Assembly (NCBI GenBank): GCA_937934165.1
Contig: CALGZX010000014.1
Coordinates: forward strand, 1 to 16,337
Reading direction: 5' to 3'
DNA length: 16,337 nucleotides
Origin: an uncultured Collinsella sp.
GTDB lineage: Bacteria > Actinomycetota > Coriobacteriia > Coriobacteriales > Coriobacteriaceae
The position numbers were made by a program, and so were the translations under genes. Below are positions 7,758-15,210 of this stretch, piece by piece. Below the pieces are notes generated by a model that was given only the letters and a program-made list of their open reading frames with translations, made no database searches and was not told where the DNA came from. Positions within the stretch are counted from its first letter, which is position 1; each line of letters begins with the position of its first letter.

Positions 7758-10700
7758 CTACACGCCCCTCCCTACAAACGTTCCTTGGTGGTTATACGAA
7801 CAGCGCGCATGCGCGGCTTGCGCCGATGTCGGGTCGACAGCGGCGACGTCACCTGCCTCGAGCTCGCGCAGGCGCTCGGCAATGCCGGTCTCCACGCGGT
7901 CGAGCAGGGCATCGAAGTCCATGCTGCCGCCCTCGCCCGGGAAACCCTTCTTGAGGCCCGGGATGCGACCGTCGCCGCGCTCTTCCTCGAGCAACTCGGC
8001 ACTCGCCGCGCCGCGCAGCGCTGGCTTGCCGCCCTTGGTCGAGAAATAGAGCGCAGCACGGGTATCTAGGCCCAGCGCCCGACGCATGGCCTGCGCGTAG
8101 ATGAGTGTCTGGGTATGGGGTGGCAGCCAGCGCGGGTCGTCGATGGGCGCCGTGCCCGATTCCTCGTCGCGCACCGTAGGGTCGGCGAGCTTAAACTCCT
8201 CAACGCCCGTGCGATGCTTGTAGTCGATTACCACGGCGCGATTCTCGGCATCCACATCTACGCGGTCGATGCGCCCGCCGAGCGGCCAACCGGCATACTC
8301 AACGTTAAGATCGTTAAAGGCAAACTCCAGGTAGCGCGGAGCAAAAGGAGTCAGCGCCTCGGACTCGTAGGCAAGCACACCCTCCAGCTGCGGCAAGATC
8401 TCGGCCACCTGGCGTTCCTCCACCGCAGAGAGCGGCACCAGCGGGCCCTCCGTGCCGCGCTTGCCGGCGTGCTCGGCCAACGTCTCGTCAAAGACCTCGT
8501 GCAGCAGCTCCTGTGCGCGCGGCAGATTCTCGGGCGTCACGCGCTCCATGCCCTCTTGGGGCAGACGGGCATGCAGATGCTCCAGCACGTCGTGGACAAA
8601 GTTGCCCTTTTCCATGTTGCCAAAGCCCGCGTCGATCGACTGGGGCTTCACGCGGTACGAGACGAACCAGCATAGCGGGCAGGTCGAATAGGCCTCGATC
8701 TGCGAGGCGGACGTCAGACGCGGCACGAGCGGCGCGTCCTCACCCTCGCCATCGCGACGGCGCAGGACCAAATACGGCACGGCCTCGGCACTCAGATGCT
8801 GAGGGGCTTCACAGGTCACGCGCTCGCGCTTGAGGCCTTCACCTGCCGCGGGATCAAAGTCGGCGATGATATCGCCCTCGCCCACGCGCATGGGCTTGGC
8901 AGCGCCAGCGGCCTCGGCATGTGCCCACAGCTCGGTCCATACGGCTGCCGGGTAGCACTCGCGCGCCTGGCGATCGTGCGTCACACGGGCGAGCGCGACC
9001 GGACCGCTCGCCGCCTGCATCGCACGGCCAAAGCGCACGCGCAGCAGGGCAGCGGGCTCCAAAGACACGCCGTCGCGGCGCAGCTCGGCTGTCAACGTGG
9101 CAAGCGGGCCCTCTTCGTGCGAAAGCGGATAGCTGTCCAGGTCGACATCGGCAAACAGCACGGCATCGTAGCTGCCAGGGCGAAGAACCGACGCATCGGC
9201 AAGCGACGCGAAGCGCACTTGTGCTCGTGGTGTGCGATCGACCTCATAGGTCTCGTAATCGTAGGCGGTACTGCGCTTGTCCACCTTGGTTCGAACGCCG
9301 TCGAGAACCGGCACGGTCGCGGCTTGCGACACGTCGAGCGCGCGAGCATCGTTCATAAGGATGTCGATGGCATGGCGCAGCAAAGCCGTCTCTGCCTGGC
9401 GACGGGCCTGGCCGTCAAGGCCGCCTAGAGCGCGATCGGGCAACGCCTCGGCAACGGCAAGCATGGCCTTAAGCGCCGTCACGGGCTTGTCACGCCACAG
9501 CGCCTGGAACACGTCCGAGACCACACACGGTACGTTCTTAAACCAGTTATCGTCGCTCGTCGCCTTGCGCGCGCCCCTCACCTGGCCCTGAACGCTCTGC
9601 AGCAGGCTCTTGACGCCCGCGGTAGTCTTGCTGCGCGAGAGACGCATATTCTTATCGAAGGTACGGGCATTGACGGCATCAGCGCCCGAAAGCGGACTGT
9701 AGATCCAGTCGGTAAGCTCCGGCGCGGGCCACCACTCAGTCTTGGAAGCGGTGCCCTCGTCGGCGGCTTTCATACGCTCGATCAGGTTGGCGAGCGCCGT
9801 AAACTGCCTGCCCGCGATGGACTGGGAAAACGCCGTGAACTCAGTCGTCTCGGCCGCAATGTGACGCGCCGCCAAACGGGCGGCGAGCTCGCCGAACAGC
9901 TGGGGTGCCCGGGCAGAAACGACGAGCACGCGCACGGGGTCGGCGGGCGTTGCAGTAGCTTTATCGGCCTTGGACTCCTTGTGCGCTTTCACCAACTTAT
10001 CGATGGCGTCCGCATAGACATGAGCACGGGCATGGGGGCCGGCGACCTCAATAAAGGCAGGCTGAGCGGCGGCCCCGCAAGCGACATCAGACGCGACGGC
10101 GTCCTCCCCCAGCGGCGCGATCTCAAACAGCACACCGCGGGCATCAAATGCCGTGGCAAGCTCCTCGCGCATCGCCGCCTGCTCGCGGGCAAGCAGCACG
10201 ACGACCTCTCCCCCATTGTTCGCCACGGCAGACAGCAGCTCGAGTAGACCGTGCGTAAACGACGTGGTACCGCGCACGCATACGGCGCGGGCGCACGCCG
10301 GCAGGCTATCGGCCAGGGCACCGGCCATAATGTCGGCTGCCTCGCAGGGCTCGACCATATCTCGACGGTCCAAACCGCCCGCGTAGGCACGCAAAAGCTC
10401 AAACACACGAGCCTCGGCATCGCTTTTTGGCTCAGGCTGGCAATTGTTGCCACCGCATCGCTCGGCCGTCGTCCCCGCCACACCCGGCAGCACATCGCGG
10501 GCCATGCGCGCGAGCATGCGCACCGTGCCCTGGCTACGCGAAAGCGGCTGCAGGTCGGCATCGTCGCGGCGGGCAATCATATCCGAAAACAGCATCTGAC
10601 GTTGCAGGTTGTCGACGAAACCGCGCCCGTCGCCCAAAAGCTCCCAAAGCGAGCGAAGCCACGATGCGGGTGTCTTGTAGTCGATACCCAGCGAAATGCC

Positions 10701-10856
10701 GGCTTCCGCCGCATCATGACGGCACAGATCGAGCTCGGCAAACGTTGGTGCCAGCAACACGGCACGCCCGTGACGGGCAATAAGGTCGGCAAGCAGCGCC
10801 GACTCGGCATCGCTCAAATCCGTGCCGGCATTGGTGGTATAGATTCGAACAGGCAT
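7758..10856 (-). CDS. addB: AddB-type helicase-nuclease subunit (PD-(D/E)XK family)
   Basis: This is the partner subunit of AddA, 1032 residues. The N-terminal two-thirds resembles the inactivated helicase part of AddB/RecC-like proteins. No Walker A is visible where one would be expected (residues about 9-15 read NAGTDLS), so it is probably not a motor. The C-terminal third is a RecB-like nuclease: the SASQIEAYSTCPLCWF entry motif (C726, C729), G-N-F-V-H-D-V, then D864 (GRIDRVD) and D878-Y-K880 (VVIDYK), with a downstream Q-T-L-I-Y-A-Q. AddB nucleases usually hold a 4Fe-4S cluster with one cysteine before the domain and three near the C terminus. Here the tail reads C1019-S-Y-N-H-Q-G-T-F-V, so only one of the three is present. 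GGAGG lies three bases before the ATG, a short spacing. It is the first gene of the addB-addA unit. Confidence 0.87.
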   Translation of the reverse strand: MPVRIYTTNAGTDLSDAESALLADLIARHGRAVLLAPTFAELDLCRHDAAEAGISLGIDYKTPASWLRSLWELLGDGRGFVDNLQRQMLFSDMIARRDDADLQPLSRSQGTVRMLARMARDVLPGVAGTTAERCGGNNCQPEPKSDAEARVFELLRAYAGGLDRRDMVEPCEAADIMAGALADSLPACARAVCVRGTTSFTHGLLELLSAVANNGGEVVVLLAREQAAMREELATAFDARGVLFEIAPLGEDAVASDVACGAAAQPAFIEVAGPHARAHVYADAIDKLVKAHKESKADKATATPADPVRVLVVSARAPQLFGELAARLAARHIAAETTEFTAFSQSIAGRQFTALANLIERMKAADEGTASKTEWWPAPELTDWIYSPLSGADAVNARTFDKNMRLSRSKTTAGVKSLLQSVQGQVRGARKATSDDNWFKNVPCVVSDVFQALWRDKPVTALKAMLAVAEALPDRALGGLDGQARRQAETALLRHAIDILMNDARALDVSQAATVPVLDGVRTKVDKRSTAYDYETYEVDRTPRAQVRFASLADASVLRPGSYDAVLFADVDLDSYPLSHEEGPLATLTAELRRDGVSLEPAALLRVRFGRAMQAASGPVALARVTHDRQARECYPAAVWTELWAHAEAAGAAKPMRVGEGDIIADFDPAAGEGLKRERVTCEAPQHLSAEAVPYLVLRRRDGEGEDAPLVPRLTSASQIEAYSTCPLCWFVSYRVKPQSIDAGFGNMEKGNFVHDVLEHLHARLPQEGMERVTPENLPRAQELLHEVFDETLAEHAGKRGTEGPLVPLSAVEERQVAEILPQLEGVLAYESEALTPFAPRYLEFAFNDLNVEYAGWPLGGRIDRVDVDAENRAVVIDYKHRTGVEEFKLADPTVRDEESGTAPIDDPRWLPPHTQTLIYAQAMRRALGLDTRAALYFSTKGGKPALRGAASAELLEEERGDGRIPGLKKGFPGEGGSMDFDALLDRVETGIAERLRELEAGDVAAVDPTSAQAAHARCSYNHQGTFVGRGV

Positions 10857-10988
10857 GGTCCTCCGCTCAAACCGTTCGCAATAATCAATGCATCCATCCT
10901 ACCCGCCCAAGCGGACACATTGCCACCGCAGTTCCATCTTTTGGTACAAAGCAACCTGAACCCAACGCACCAGCCGATTGCAGGCATA

Positions 10989-11014
10989 TAAAAACCGCCC
11001 CCGGAGGGACGGTT
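10989..11014 (-). terminator. Intrinsic terminator after the yerC-like gene
   Basis: In the minus-strand transcript AACCG-U-CCC pairs with GGG-G-CGGUU around a four-base loop (one mismatch inside a nine-position stem), followed by a run of U. It lies about 25 bases past the stop at 11041. This is a textbook rho-independent terminator and separates this gene from addB. Confidence 0.85.
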
Positions 11015-11040
11015 CTTCGTAATTCAATGTTGTCGCTGGC

Positions 11041-11340
11041 CTACTCGCCATCCTCCAACTTAATGAGGATCTTGCGGTAGCCACCGTACTCGCCGTTCAG
11101 CGCCTTTGAAACGCGGCTCACCGTGGTGGACGAAGCGCCGGTACGGGCCTGAACCTCAACATAAGGCTCGCCCTCGTCCAAATAGCGCGCAACCTGCAAA
11201 CGCTGAGAAAGGTCGCAAATCTCGCGCGGCGTGCAGATATCGGTCAAAAACGCTTGGATATCCTTCTCGTCGTCCAAAAGGCTAAATGCGTGGACCAGCT
11301 GCTTGACATCAGGCTTGTCAAACATGTTCTCGATATTCAT
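11041..11340 (-). CDS. TrpR-like transcriptional regulator, YerC/YecD type
   Basis: A 99-residue protein of the TrpR-repressor-like YerC family, small DNA-binding proteins of largely unknown target. The sequence shows the family's pattern: an N-terminal helical part (VKQLVHAFSLLDDEKDIQAFLTDICTPREICDLSQRLQVARYL) and a helix-turn-helix (VEVQARTGASSTTVSRVSKALN, about 59-80) followed by G-E-Y-G-G-Y. The length is normal and it looks intact. In Firmicutes yerC often sits next to the UvrD-family gene pcrA; here the neighbours downstream are addB and addA, which also encode a UvrD-like helicase, but a terminator lies between. The start has only a weak ribosome site (GGCGGTGAT). Family assignment is firm; the regulon cannot be told from the sequence. 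Confidence 0.85.
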   Translation of the reverse strand: MNIENMFDKPDVKQLVHAFSLLDDEKDIQAFLTDICTPREICDLSQRLQVARYLDEGEPYVEVQARTGASSTTVSRVSKALNGEYGGYRKILIKLEDGE

Positions 11341-11664
11341 CGATCACCGCCAAACCCGCCAAAAGGCATCGAAGTTGATACTGACATCGGGCATCGTTCA
11401 CCCGTTCTATGCAATAGGGCAACGCCTGTGGCTTTTGCCCGTAGCAGTGTAGCACACCACCAAACTAAAGCGACAAGACTCTCTGCCAGCGGCGCGTTTT
11501 TCAGGACGAACGCCGTTTAGAAACCATATGCGCACGTAAGCTCCACGAATATTTGAGACAATGGGCGCCCAAACACCGCGGCGCGCCCGCGCAACCATCC
11601 AGGTCGCCGCCGTAAGCCGCTTCACGCGACGCCAGCAATCCCGGCGCAAGAAAGGATTCACGCC
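11341..11664. other. Divergent intergenic region between yerC-like and PF04020 genes
   Basis: These 324 bases hold no credible gene. They contain the start region of both flanking, divergently transcribed genes. Visible structures are the extended -10 for the yerC-like gene (11446-11451, minus), a small hairpin at 11417-11440 (GGGCAA/TTGCCC), a possible extended -10 for the plus-strand gene (TGA-GACAAT, 11554-11562) and a GGGCGC/GCGCCC dyad at 11563-11588. The long plus leader before the membrane-protein gene is GC-rich and otherwise featureless. Confidence 0.5.
11446..11476 (-). promoter_or_regulatory. Candidate extended -10 promoter for the yerC-like gene
   Basis: On the minus strand TGC-TACACT forms an extended -10 (the hexamer is at 11446-11451), with a TTGTCG-like -35 at 11471-11476, 19 bases away. 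The inferred start of transcription falls at about 11439, right at the edge of the GGGCAA/TTGCCC hairpin. The same TGCTACA-N-TG pattern is seen in front of mnmA. Confidence 0.4.
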
Positions 11665-12030
11665 ATGCGCTTTATGCTTAACTGGCTCTTCACCTCGATC
11701 GCCATCGCGATCGCCACGTTCCTCGTCCCCGGTATCCAACCCTTCGGCTTTGCCGAGACCTGGGTCTGCTTTGCCTTTGTGGGACTGTTCCTGAACATTG
11801 TCGATTCGTTCGTCAAACCGTTCCTCACGGTCATCTCGCTGCCGCTCACGATCATTACGCTGGGCATTTTCCAGCTTGTCGTCAACAGCTTTATGCTTGA
11901 GCTCGCGAGTTACCTGTCGGTCAACCTGCTGGGCGTCGGCATCTCCATCGCCAGCTTTGGATCGGCCTTTATGGGCAGTATCCTGGTATCCATCACGCGC
12001 AGCATCCTCGACAGCATCGCCGAGGACTAA
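11665..12030 (+). CDS. PF04020-family small integral membrane protein ('phage holin family', YvlD-like)
   Basis: A 121-residue, very hydrophobic protein with about four membrane helices (roughly residues 5-22, 32-50, 55-76 and 92-112). The hallmark of the PF04020 family, N-x-V-D-S-F-V-K-P-F-L-T-V-I-S-L-P-L-T-I-I-T-L-G, is at about 44-67. Databases often call this 'phage holin family' or 'mycobacterial 4 TMS holin', but nothing nearby is phage-like, and its role is better described as an unknown inner-membrane protein. AAAGGA lies eight or nine bases before the ATG. The gene stands alone and ends in a strong hairpin terminator. Confidence 0.87.
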   Translation: MRFMLNWLFTSIAIAIATFLVPGIQPFGFAETWVCFAFVGLFLNIVDSFVKPFLTVISLPLTIITLGIFQLVVNSFMLELASYLSVNLLGVGISIASFGSAFMGSILVSITRSILDSIAED

Positions 12031-12031
12031 A

Positions 12032-12048
12032 ACGGCCATTCCGGCCGT
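12032..12048. repeat. Small hairpin after the PF04020 gene
   Basis: ACGGCC (12032-12037) pairs with GGCCGT (12043-12048) around a five-base loop, one base after the stop codon. There is no T-tract; it may only protect the 3' end upstream of the main terminator. Confidence 0.4.
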
Positions 12049-12070
12049 GCCCGTCTCAACAGCCCAAAAC

Positions 12071-12107
12071 GAAGGCCGCCCATCGCAAAAATGGGCGGCC
12101 TTCTTAT
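12071..12107 (+). terminator. Intrinsic terminator, probably bidirectional
   Basis: A perfect 13-bp stem (GAAGGCCGCCCAT at 12071-12083 with its complement at 12091-12103) around a seven-base loop is followed by TTATTT on the plus strand. On the minus strand the same stem is followed by GTTTTGG, so it could also stop the Rrf2-type transcript coming from the right. It lies between two convergent genes, as expected. Confidence 0.88.
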
Positions 12108-12137
12108 TTGTCAAGTCTCAAAGGGCGAGAGAATCTA

Positions 12138-12162
12138 CCATTTCTACCCCGTCCCCAAATGG
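12138..12162. repeat. Short hairpin with GGGACGGGG loop
   Basis: CCATTT (12138-12143) pairs with AAATGG (12157-12162). Read on the minus strand the loop contains GGGGACGGGGT. The stem differs wholly from that of the hairpin after dnaE (108-140), but the loop core GGGACGGGG is the same, so the two look like relatives. It sits 11 bases past the stop of the Rrf2-type gene. Confidence 0.55.
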
Positions 12163-12172
12163 CAGGTGTGGG

Positions 12173-12601
12173 TTAGATGACGTAGTCGTAGCCATGGTTG
12201 GGAGCGACAAGTTGATCGAGTGTCACACCGTCGAGGTAGTCGTTGATGAGCTTGTCCAGGTTCTTCCACACGTCGAGCGTGGGGCACTCATCCGAGCGTG
12301 AGCAGCCCTTGCAGTCGCCATCCAGGCATGCAACCGGTGCCAGACTGCCCTCGGTCAGGCGCAGGATCTCGCCCACCGTGTACTGCTCGGGCGGGCGCGT
12401 GAGCACGTAGCCGCCGCCCTTGCCGCGCATGCCCGAAAGCATGTTGGCGCGCACGAGCGTAGCCAAGATGTTCTCGAGATATTTCTCGGAAATCCCCTGT
12501 CGCGCCGCGATCTCTTTGAGCGGGATGCGACCGGCCGCCTGGTGCTCGGCCAGATCGACCATAACGCGCAGGGCATATCTGCCCTTAGTAGAAACCAACA
12601 T
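12173..12601 (-). CDS. Rrf2-family transcriptional regulator (IscR/CymR-like)
   Basis: A 142-residue winged-helix regulator. The N terminus (MLVSTKGRYALRVMVDLA) and the recognition region I-S-E-K-Y-L-E-N-I-L (37-46), followed by R-G-K-G-G-G-Y-V-L (59-67), are diagnostic of Rrf2 proteins. Four cysteines follow at C92, C97, C100 and C106, then P-T-L-D-V-W. That is close to the place where IscR binds its Fe-S cluster, so iron-sulfur or thiol sensing is plausible; the exact spacing differs from IscR (x4-x2-x5). It diverges from cysK across a 253-base gap, which by context suggests control of cysteine supply, as CymR does, and perhaps of itself. The ribosome site AAGG is about 11 bases from the ATG, so translation may be modest. 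Whether it acts like IscR or CymR cannot be decided here. Confidence 0.9.
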   Translation of the reverse strand: MLVSTKGRYALRVMVDLAEHQAAGRIPLKEIAARQGISEKYLENILATLVRANMLSGMRGKGGGYVLTRPPEQYTVGEILRLTEGSLAPVACLDGDCKGCSRSDECPTLDVWKNLDKLINDYLDGVTLDQLVAPNHGYDYVI

Positions 12602-12632
12602 GTATAGTGCTGCCTTTCGGTCATTTAGTCCG

Positions 12633-12643
12633 TAGAAATTCTA
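12633..12643 (-). promoter_or_regulatory. Candidate -10 and operator dyad for the Rrf2-type gene
   Basis: TAGAA-A-TTCTA is a perfect 5-bp dyad around one base. Its minus-strand reading contains TAGAAT (12643-12638), a good -10 box, about 37 bases before the start codon. An operator overlapping its own -10 would suit autoregulation, but the dyad is short and the -35 is poor. Confidence 0.35.
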
Positions 12644-12718
12644 GCCGAAAAATTGGTTTTGAAAATACCCATTCCCGTCAAGATGGTTAATCGACTCGTC
12701 ATAATCTTCTATTTCCTA

Positions 12719-12747
12719 TTGCGTTACTAGGCTTTAGCGTCTACTAT
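12719..12747 (+). promoter_or_regulatory. Candidate promoter of cysK
   Basis: TTGCGT (12719-12724) and TACTAT (12742-12747) are 17 bases apart, a good sigma-70-type pair, placing the transcript start at about 12754 and leaving a leader of about 100 bases. A small dyad, CCTA/TAGG (12715-12731), covers the -35 and could be a repressor site. It does not obviously match the dyad in front of the Rrf2-type gene. Confidence 0.5.
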
Positions 12748-12782
12748 GCTTGCCAACAGCAAAACGAACAACCTATAAGATT

Positions 12783-12818
12783 TGTGGGTTTCGCTGCTAC
12801 ACACACCGTAAAACCACA
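12783..12818 (+). other. Possible hairpin in the cysK leader
   Basis: TGTGG-G-TTT (12783-12791) can pair with AAA-A-CCACA (12810-12818), eight pairs with one mismatch, around an 18-base loop. It is not a T-box (no GGTGG-ACC-GCG antiterminator sequence was seen) and has no U-tract. This is a weak structural observation only. Confidence 0.25.
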
Positions 12819-12854
12819 CGGCATCCAGTCATTTGAACACTTTGGAGGTTCACT

Positions 12855-13793
<939 letters not shown>

Positions 13794-13895
13794 GGCCTGT
13801 CGCCCATAGGTTGAGCCCACGGACGAGCCGGTCTCCTCTCTCCCGGCAGTCTGAGCCCATCCAATCAGGGTGTCCCACGAGACGTCCGAACTTGC

Positions 13896-13901
13896 TACAA
13901 T
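13896..13901 (+). promoter_or_regulatory. Extended -10 box before mnmA
   Basis: TTGC-TACAAT is a strong extended -10, 73 bases before the mnmA start. No good -35 is seen at 17 bases (the position reads TCCCAC). The pattern TGCTACA-N-TG matches the one in front of the yerC-like gene. The inferred transcript start (about 13908) falls inside the left arm of the following hairpin. Confidence 0.5.
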
Positions 13902-13905
13902 GTCT

Positions 13906-13944
13906 GCGGCGCGGAACCAGCCTCCCGCGCCGCTTTTCTTTTTT
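13906..13944 (+). terminator. Intrinsic terminator or attenuator between cysK and mnmA
   Basis: A perfect 9-bp GC stem (GCGGCGCGG at 13906-13914 with 13925-13933) around a 10-base loop is followed by TTTTCTTTTTT (13934-13944). This is the strongest U-tract in the window. It may simply end cysK transcripts, but it lies directly downstream of the mnmA -10 box, so a transcript from that promoter would run into it at once. Confidence 0.8.
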
Positions 13945-13973
13945 GGCCACATGCCACCAAGGAGAACCTCCCC

Positions 13974-15074
13974 ATGCACAACAAGCGCGTGCTCGTCGCC
14001 ATGAGCGGCGGCGTCGATTCCAGCGTGACCGCGTACCTGCTCAAAAGCCGGGGCTACGAATGCGTCGGCGCCACCATGCGCCTCACCTGCCCCGCGCCCG
14101 ATCCCGTCACGGGCACGAGCAAAGTCGACCGCGACATCGCCGATGCAAAGGCCGTCGCCGAGCGCCTGGGGATACCCCACCATGTGCTCGACCTGCAGCA
14201 GACCTTCGACCGCAATGTTATCGAGCGCTTCGTGACCGCCTACCAGGAGGGGCTGACGCCCAACCCGTGCATCATCTGCAACCGCCATATTAAGTTTGGC
14301 GCGCTGCTCGATGCGGCACTCGATATGGGCTGCGACTACATCGCCACAGGCCACTACGCCAAAACGAGTCAGGCGCCCGACGGCACCTGGCAGCTGCACC
14401 GCGGCGAGGACTCCAAAAAGGACCAGAGCTACTTTTTGTATTCGCTCACGCAAGAGCGCCTGGCACGCACGATCTTTCCACTGGCTGGGCTGGACAAAGA
14501 GCGCGACGTGCGCCGCATTGCCGCCGAGCAGGGCTTCATCAACGCCCAGAAAGCCGAGAGCGAGGATATCTGTTTTATCGCGGACGGCGACTACGCGGGC
14601 TATATCGAGCGCCGCTGCGGACATGCCGCCGAGCCGGGCGATATTGTATGGCGCGACGGCAGCGTGGTCGGACGCCATAACGGCGCGCTGCGCTATACCA
14701 TCGGCCAGCGCAAGGGCTTAGGCGTCGCGATGACGCATCCCGTGTACGTAACGGGCGTCGATGCCGCCAGCAACATTGTGCATCTGGGCGAGGCCGAGGA
14801 CCTGACGGCCACAGCGCTCACGGCCAACGACTGGATTTGGAGCGCCCCTGCCGACCGCATGGAGGCGGAGCTCAATGCCGGCGGCATTCGCGTGGGTGCC
14901 AAGTATCGCTACCGTCAGAAAGACCAGGCAGCGACCCTTACGCGTGACGAAGACGGGCAAATGCTGCTAACTTTTGACGAGCCGCAACGAGCCATCGCCC
15001 CCGGCCAAGCCGTTGTAGTCTACCGCGGCGACATCGTCCTCGGCGGCGGCACGGTGACCGGCGCACTTAAGTAG
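13974..15074 (+). CDS. mnmA: tRNA-specific 2-thiouridylase MnmA
   Basis: This cytoplasmic enzyme adds sulfur to U34 of Lys, Glu and Gln tRNAs, using ATP and sulfur passed from a cysteine desulfurase. It has 366 residues, the usual length. The PP-loop ATPase motif is S-G-G-V-D-S-S (11-17). The two catalytic cysteines are C99 (N-P-C-I-I-C-N) and C200 (E-S-E-D-I-C-F-I), both present. K-D-Q-S-Y-F-L-Y and the central R-Y-T-I-G-Q-R-K-G-L-G are further family signatures, and the C-terminal beta-barrel is complete. AAGGAG lies nine bases before the ATG. It follows cysK by 180 bases with a terminator between, so it is probably its own unit. No desulfurase or Fe-S scaffold gene is next to it here. Confidence 0.97.
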   Translation: MHNKRVLVAMSGGVDSSVTAYLLKSRGYECVGATMRLTCPAPDPVTGTSKVDRDIADAKAVAERLGIPHHVLDLQQTFDRNVIERFVTAYQEGLTPNPCIICNRHIKFGALLDAALDMGCDYIATGHYAKTSQAPDGTWQLHRGEDSKKDQSYFLYSLTQERLARTIFPLAGLDKERDVRRIAAEQGFINAQKAESEDICFIADGDYAGYIERRCGHAAEPGDIVWRDGSVVGRHNGALRYTIGQRKGLGVAMTHPVYVTGVDAASNIVHLGEAEDLTATALTANDWIWSAPADRMEAELNAGGIRVGAKYRYRQKDQAATLTRDEDGQMLLTFDEPQRAIAPGQAVVVYRGDIVLGGGTVTGALK

Positions 15075-15092
15075 CCCCATCCCCTTCATAAA

Positions 15093-15155
15093 TTGCGGTG
15101 AAATAGGGACTGTTTAAGCGTTTAAAACCGCCAAACAGTCCCTATTTCACCGCAA
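15093..15155. repeat. Palindromic intergenic repeat, TTGCGGTG type, copy B
   Basis: A perfect 23-bp inverted repeat (15093-15115 with 15133-15155) encloses a 17-base loop. The arm begins TTGCGGTGAAATAGGGAC and ends CTGTTT. The outer part resembles copy A at 4047-4109 (TTGCGGTG-A/G-AATAG), while the inner part differs but still pairs fully. It lies 18 bases past the mnmA stop, between convergent genes, so it may also act as a transcription barrier. Confidence 0.85.
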
Positions 15156-15166
15156 CTTAGAGAGGA

Positions 15167-15202
15167 CGGCCTCGGTCGGTACTGCCGTATCAGCCGAGGC
15201 CG
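15167..15202 (-). terminator. Probable terminator of the M42 peptidase gene
   Basis: CGGCCTCGG (15167-15175) pairs exactly with CCGAGGCCG (15194-15202); a small CGG/CCG helix can form within the 18-base loop. On the minus strand it starts nine bases past the stop and is followed by TCCTCTCT, a pyrimidine-rich but interrupted tail. It is likely the end of this transcript. Confidence 0.6.
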
Positions 15203-15210
15203 CTGCATCG

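Noticed and set aside
5394..8069. An 891-codon open frame on the plus strand opposite addA and addB
   Set aside because: Same antisense effect; the composition is rich in R, H, A, L and G with no motifs, and it spans two real genes on the other strand.
10918..10937. A third copy of the TTGCGGTG palindrome (ATTGCCACCGCAGTTCC on the plus strand)
   Set aside because: Only the CACCGCA core resembles the family; there is no second arm nearby, so it cannot be told from chance.
12748..12854. A T-box or SAM riboswitch in the cysK leader
   Set aside because: No T-box antiterminator sequence, no specifier-loop layout and no terminator hairpin with a U-tract before cysK; only one weak hairpin is visible.
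13794..13895. A small gene or RNA between cysK and the mnmA promoter
   Set aside because: No frame with a ribosome site and no convincing structure; only a short TGAGCCCA direct repeat was seen.
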